From positions 1 to 7,917 of the forward strand of contig CALHQN010000034.1 in assembly GCA_938036585.1 (NCBI GenBank): DNA of 7,917 nt. Reading direction: 5' to 3'. The stretch is from an uncultured Campylobacter sp. Lineage in GTDB: Bacteria; Campylobacterota; Campylobacteria; Campylobacterales; Campylobacteraceae. Under the pieces are notes generated by a model. That model worked only from the letters and a program-made list of their open reading frames with translations, made no database searches and was not told the origin of the DNA. Every line of letters starts with the position of its first letter. The stretch's first letter is position 1. Of this stretch, positions 6,173 to 7,917 are shown piece after piece. The translations under genes and the position numbers were made by a program.

Positions 6173-7660
6173 TTAGCCAGCTATTTTTTTCAGAAAATCA
6201 CTTTTTATTTTTTCTCTTATTTTTGTTTTTAAAGAAGAATTTTCACCATTTAATATATCATCAAATACTTCAACTATATTAGTTTTAATTGTAAGTATTC
6301 TTGTATCAGTATCATAACTATAATAGATTTCTCCTGTATTTAACTCCTTTAACAATGGTGCAATAATCTCTCTTGTAACTTCATCTTCAATTTTCATAGA
6401 CTCTATAACTTTATCTATATCCAATTTCATATTCTTTAGATGAACACTTCCATTTATAGATAGATGATATCCATTTGTTGATAGACTTTGGAATATTACT
6501 CCTTCTCCACCTTTTAATAAATCAGTTCCAAAATCTTTTAAATCAGCTTCTGGTATATTTAAAGTAGATTCAGTAAGTTCTGTATTAAAGTTAATAAAAC
6601 CTTTAAATTCACCTATTGTATTACCTTTTTCACCAAATAACTTAAATGCCGTATTTCCTTGATTTTTAGATAATCTTGTTGAGAAATTTTTAACCTCACC
6701 ATTAAAACTAATTCCATAAACATTAGATGTAATACTTATACTATTAAAGAATAATTCCCAAACATCCTCATCTGATAATTTTGAGTCCTTTTGTTTTCTT
6801 AGACGAATTTCATCCAAAATATCTCTATATTTTAAAGATAGATTATATATTTTTTGCTCATAAACTAAGTTCAAATACATATTAATATAGCCATCTAAAT
6901 CAAATAAGACAAGTTTATTTCTATCTAAGAAATTTCTAACAACTCTGTCCAATGATTCTTCCAATGTTAAATCTTCTCTTAGATTTTCGTTGGTTTTGCT
7001 TAAATCGCCAATATTTAAATCTCTACCTAATTTTTTTGTACTTTTACCAATATTTGATATTTCTCCAACAACTTCTGATATATTAAGATTTTTTTCATTA
7101 CTTTCTTTTATATTCTTAATACTTTGCTTTATTTTTTCAAGCTCACTTACATTTTCTTTATTAACTAAGTCTCTTGAAAGAATTTCATCAAGATTTAAAT
7201 GATTTTCTTCAATCTTATTAAGATAAAGAGTTTTTAATTCTGTCAAAACCTTTTCTCTTTTAGTCTTTTCTTCTGCCTCTGTAACCTTATTTTCAAAAGT
7301 GACAACAGCTTCTCTATCACTATTTTCATAATTAGAATCTTTAAAAAATACTATTCCACTAATTTCTGTGTCATCAAAAGTTATAATTTTTTTTCTAAAA
7401 TCTATTTCATAGTAACTTTTTAATTCATCAATAGAAATAAAAATTTCATCTTCATGTAAATTACTCATGACCTTTATATCTTTTAATGTTACATAATTTT
7501 CAAAATAGTCTAAATCTACACTTCCAATGGTCACAGGGGCATTATTTGCCTTTGTCATCTTTCTTTCTAAATATTCTTTAATTAAAAAATCTCTTGCAAA
7601 ATACAAGACTGTAACAACTATAACAATAAAAAGTAATAATATTCCTATAAACTTTTTCAT
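6173..7660 (-). CDS. Membrane-anchored AsmA-like protein (TIGR03545-like), function unknown
   Basis: This 495-residue protein has a short cytoplasmic start (MKK) and one strong hydrophobic segment at about 4-22, which looks like a membrane anchor or uncleaved signal, followed by a long hydrophilic domain probably outside the inner membrane. The first part after the anchor (APVTIGSVDLDYFENYVTLKDIKV, 41-64) has the pattern of AsmA/TIGR03545-type proteins, where short beta strands repeat after a transmembrane helix. About 125-240 is rich in E, K and N with heptad-like spacing and is likely coiled coil. The last third (about 310-470) alternates beta-strand patterns such as GISFNGEV and HLSINGSVHL, with a closing KLDIDKVIESMKIEDEV. 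AsmA-like proteins are linked to lipid traffic to the outer membrane; extending that role here is inference. GAGGAG (7664-7669) precedes the ATG, which lies 11 bases after the stop of the S4-domain gene, so the two form an operon. The gene is complete. Confidence 0.55.
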   Translation of the reverse strand: MKKFIGILLLFIVIVVTVLYFARDFLIKEYLERKMTKANNAPVTIGSVDLDYFENYVTLKDIKVMSNLHEDEIFISIDELKSYYEIDFRKKIITFDDTEISGIVFFKDSNYENSDREAVVTFENKVTEAEEKTKREKVLTELKTLYLNKIEENHLNLDEILSRDLVNKENVSELEKIKQSIKNIKESNEKNLNISEVVGEISNIGKSTKKLGRDLNIGDLSKTNENLREDLTLEESLDRVVRNFLDRNKLVLFDLDGYINMYLNLVYEQKIYNLSLKYRDILDEIRLRKQKDSKLSDEDVWELFFNSISITSNVYGISFNGEVKNFSTRLSKNQGNTAFKLFGEKGNTIGEFKGFINFNTELTESTLNIPEADLKDFGTDLLKGGEGVIFQSLSTNGYHLSINGSVHLKNMKLDIDKVIESMKIEDEVTREIIAPLLKELNTGEIYYSYDTDTRILTIKTNIVEVFDDILNGENSSLKTKIREKIKSDFLKKIAG

Positions 7661-7671
7661 TTGCTCCTCAC

Positions 7672-7917
7672 CTATACATACTTTCTAACAATTAATTTAA
7701 CCTTATCCTTTTTTGTTAAGCCATTTTCTTCTTCAATTCTAAATTTACCATATTTTTTAATTATTACAGTATCTCCAATTGATATCCTATAACTTTTTTC
7801 CCTTTGTATTTCATAATTTACTTGAACATTGCCTAAATCAATATAATTGACTGATAATGCCCTTGATAAATTAGTAAGTTCTGATACTAAACTATCCAAC
7901 CTTAAAGATGATAACCT
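7672..7917 (-). CDS. S4-domain RNA-binding protein, YlmH type (C-terminal fragment, cut by window edge)
   Basis: The frame enters from the right edge of the window, so only the last 81 residues are visible. It begins RLSSLRLDSLVSELTNLSRALS, which is the SSLRLD...LSR opening of the S4 domain in YlmH-family proteins (about 260 residues in full). It continues with YIDLGNVQVNYE, then the IGDTVIIKKYGKFRI turn and a KKDKVKLIVRKYV end. The TTG at 7897-7899 could be mistaken for a start but is an internal leucine codon, since homology runs straight through it. YlmH relatives bind RNA or ribosomes. In Firmicutes ylmH lies near division genes, and later work links it to rescue of stalled ribosomes. Here the gene is followed after 11 bases by the membrane protein gene. 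Other S4-domain proteins are possible, but the SSLRLD signature favours YlmH. Confidence 0.8.
   Translation of the reverse strand, partial: RLSSLRLDSLVSELTNLSRALSVNYIDLGNVQVNYEIQREKSYRISIGDTVIIKKYGKFRIEEENGLTKKDKVKLIVRKYV

Noticed and set aside
7672..7899. A complete 75-residue protein starting at TTG 7899
   Set aside because: The reading frame continues to the window edge with RLSSLR, matching the S4-domain opening of YlmH. The gene is a larger one cut by the window, not a small one.

Overview
The window looks like two bacterial genomes joined end to end. Bases 1 to about 4318 read as an oral-type Campylobacter of moderate GC, such as the gracilis/showae/rectus group. Its intergenic DNA is full of AAATTT words, its promoters are of the TGnTATAAT type, and its proteins match Campylobacter families in Campylobacter order. 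Bases from about 4361 to 7917 are very AT-rich, use AT-ending codons, and carry core genes most like Fusobacterium (nucleatum/periodonticum type). The species names rest on remembered protein similarity, not on a search.

Campylobacter-like half. The region 1-309 has no recognisable gene. An OmpR-type response regulator resembling RacR lies on the minus strand (310-987). A 325-base divergent spacer carries promoters for the regulator and for an HU-family DNA-binding protein (1313-1609), which ends at a clear intrinsic terminator. tRNA-Leu(CAA) follows (1680-1766). Next comes a tight three-gene operon: pycA, the biotin carboxylase subunit of a two-subunit pyruvate carboxylase; a 93-residue charged protein of unknown function; and bpt/ate, an aminoacyl-tRNA-protein transferase of the N-degron pathway. 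The same order (pycA, small protein, transferase) is known in C. jejuni as Cj1037c-Cj1036c-Cj1035c.

Fusobacterium-like half. Everything is on the minus strand. In transcription order it is: the 3' end of an S4-domain RNA-binding protein (YlmH type), a membrane-anchored AsmA-like/TIGR03545-like protein, the 4.5S SRP RNA (ffs) with its own strong promoter, fabK (FMN-dependent enoyl-ACP reductase), and minC (division-site inhibitor). The minC frame runs into the Campylobacter half, so its last residues are not native.

The junction (about 4319-4361) has no transposase, integrase, tRNA or repeat, and both sides are ordinary housekeeping genes. The most economical explanation is a metagenomic assembly chimera or misjoin, not horizontal transfer. 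I found no sign of a new defence, mobile or biosynthetic system. The smaller points worth checking are paired direct repeats with a 20-base period upstream of hup and pycA, and the missing partner kinase beside the regulator.
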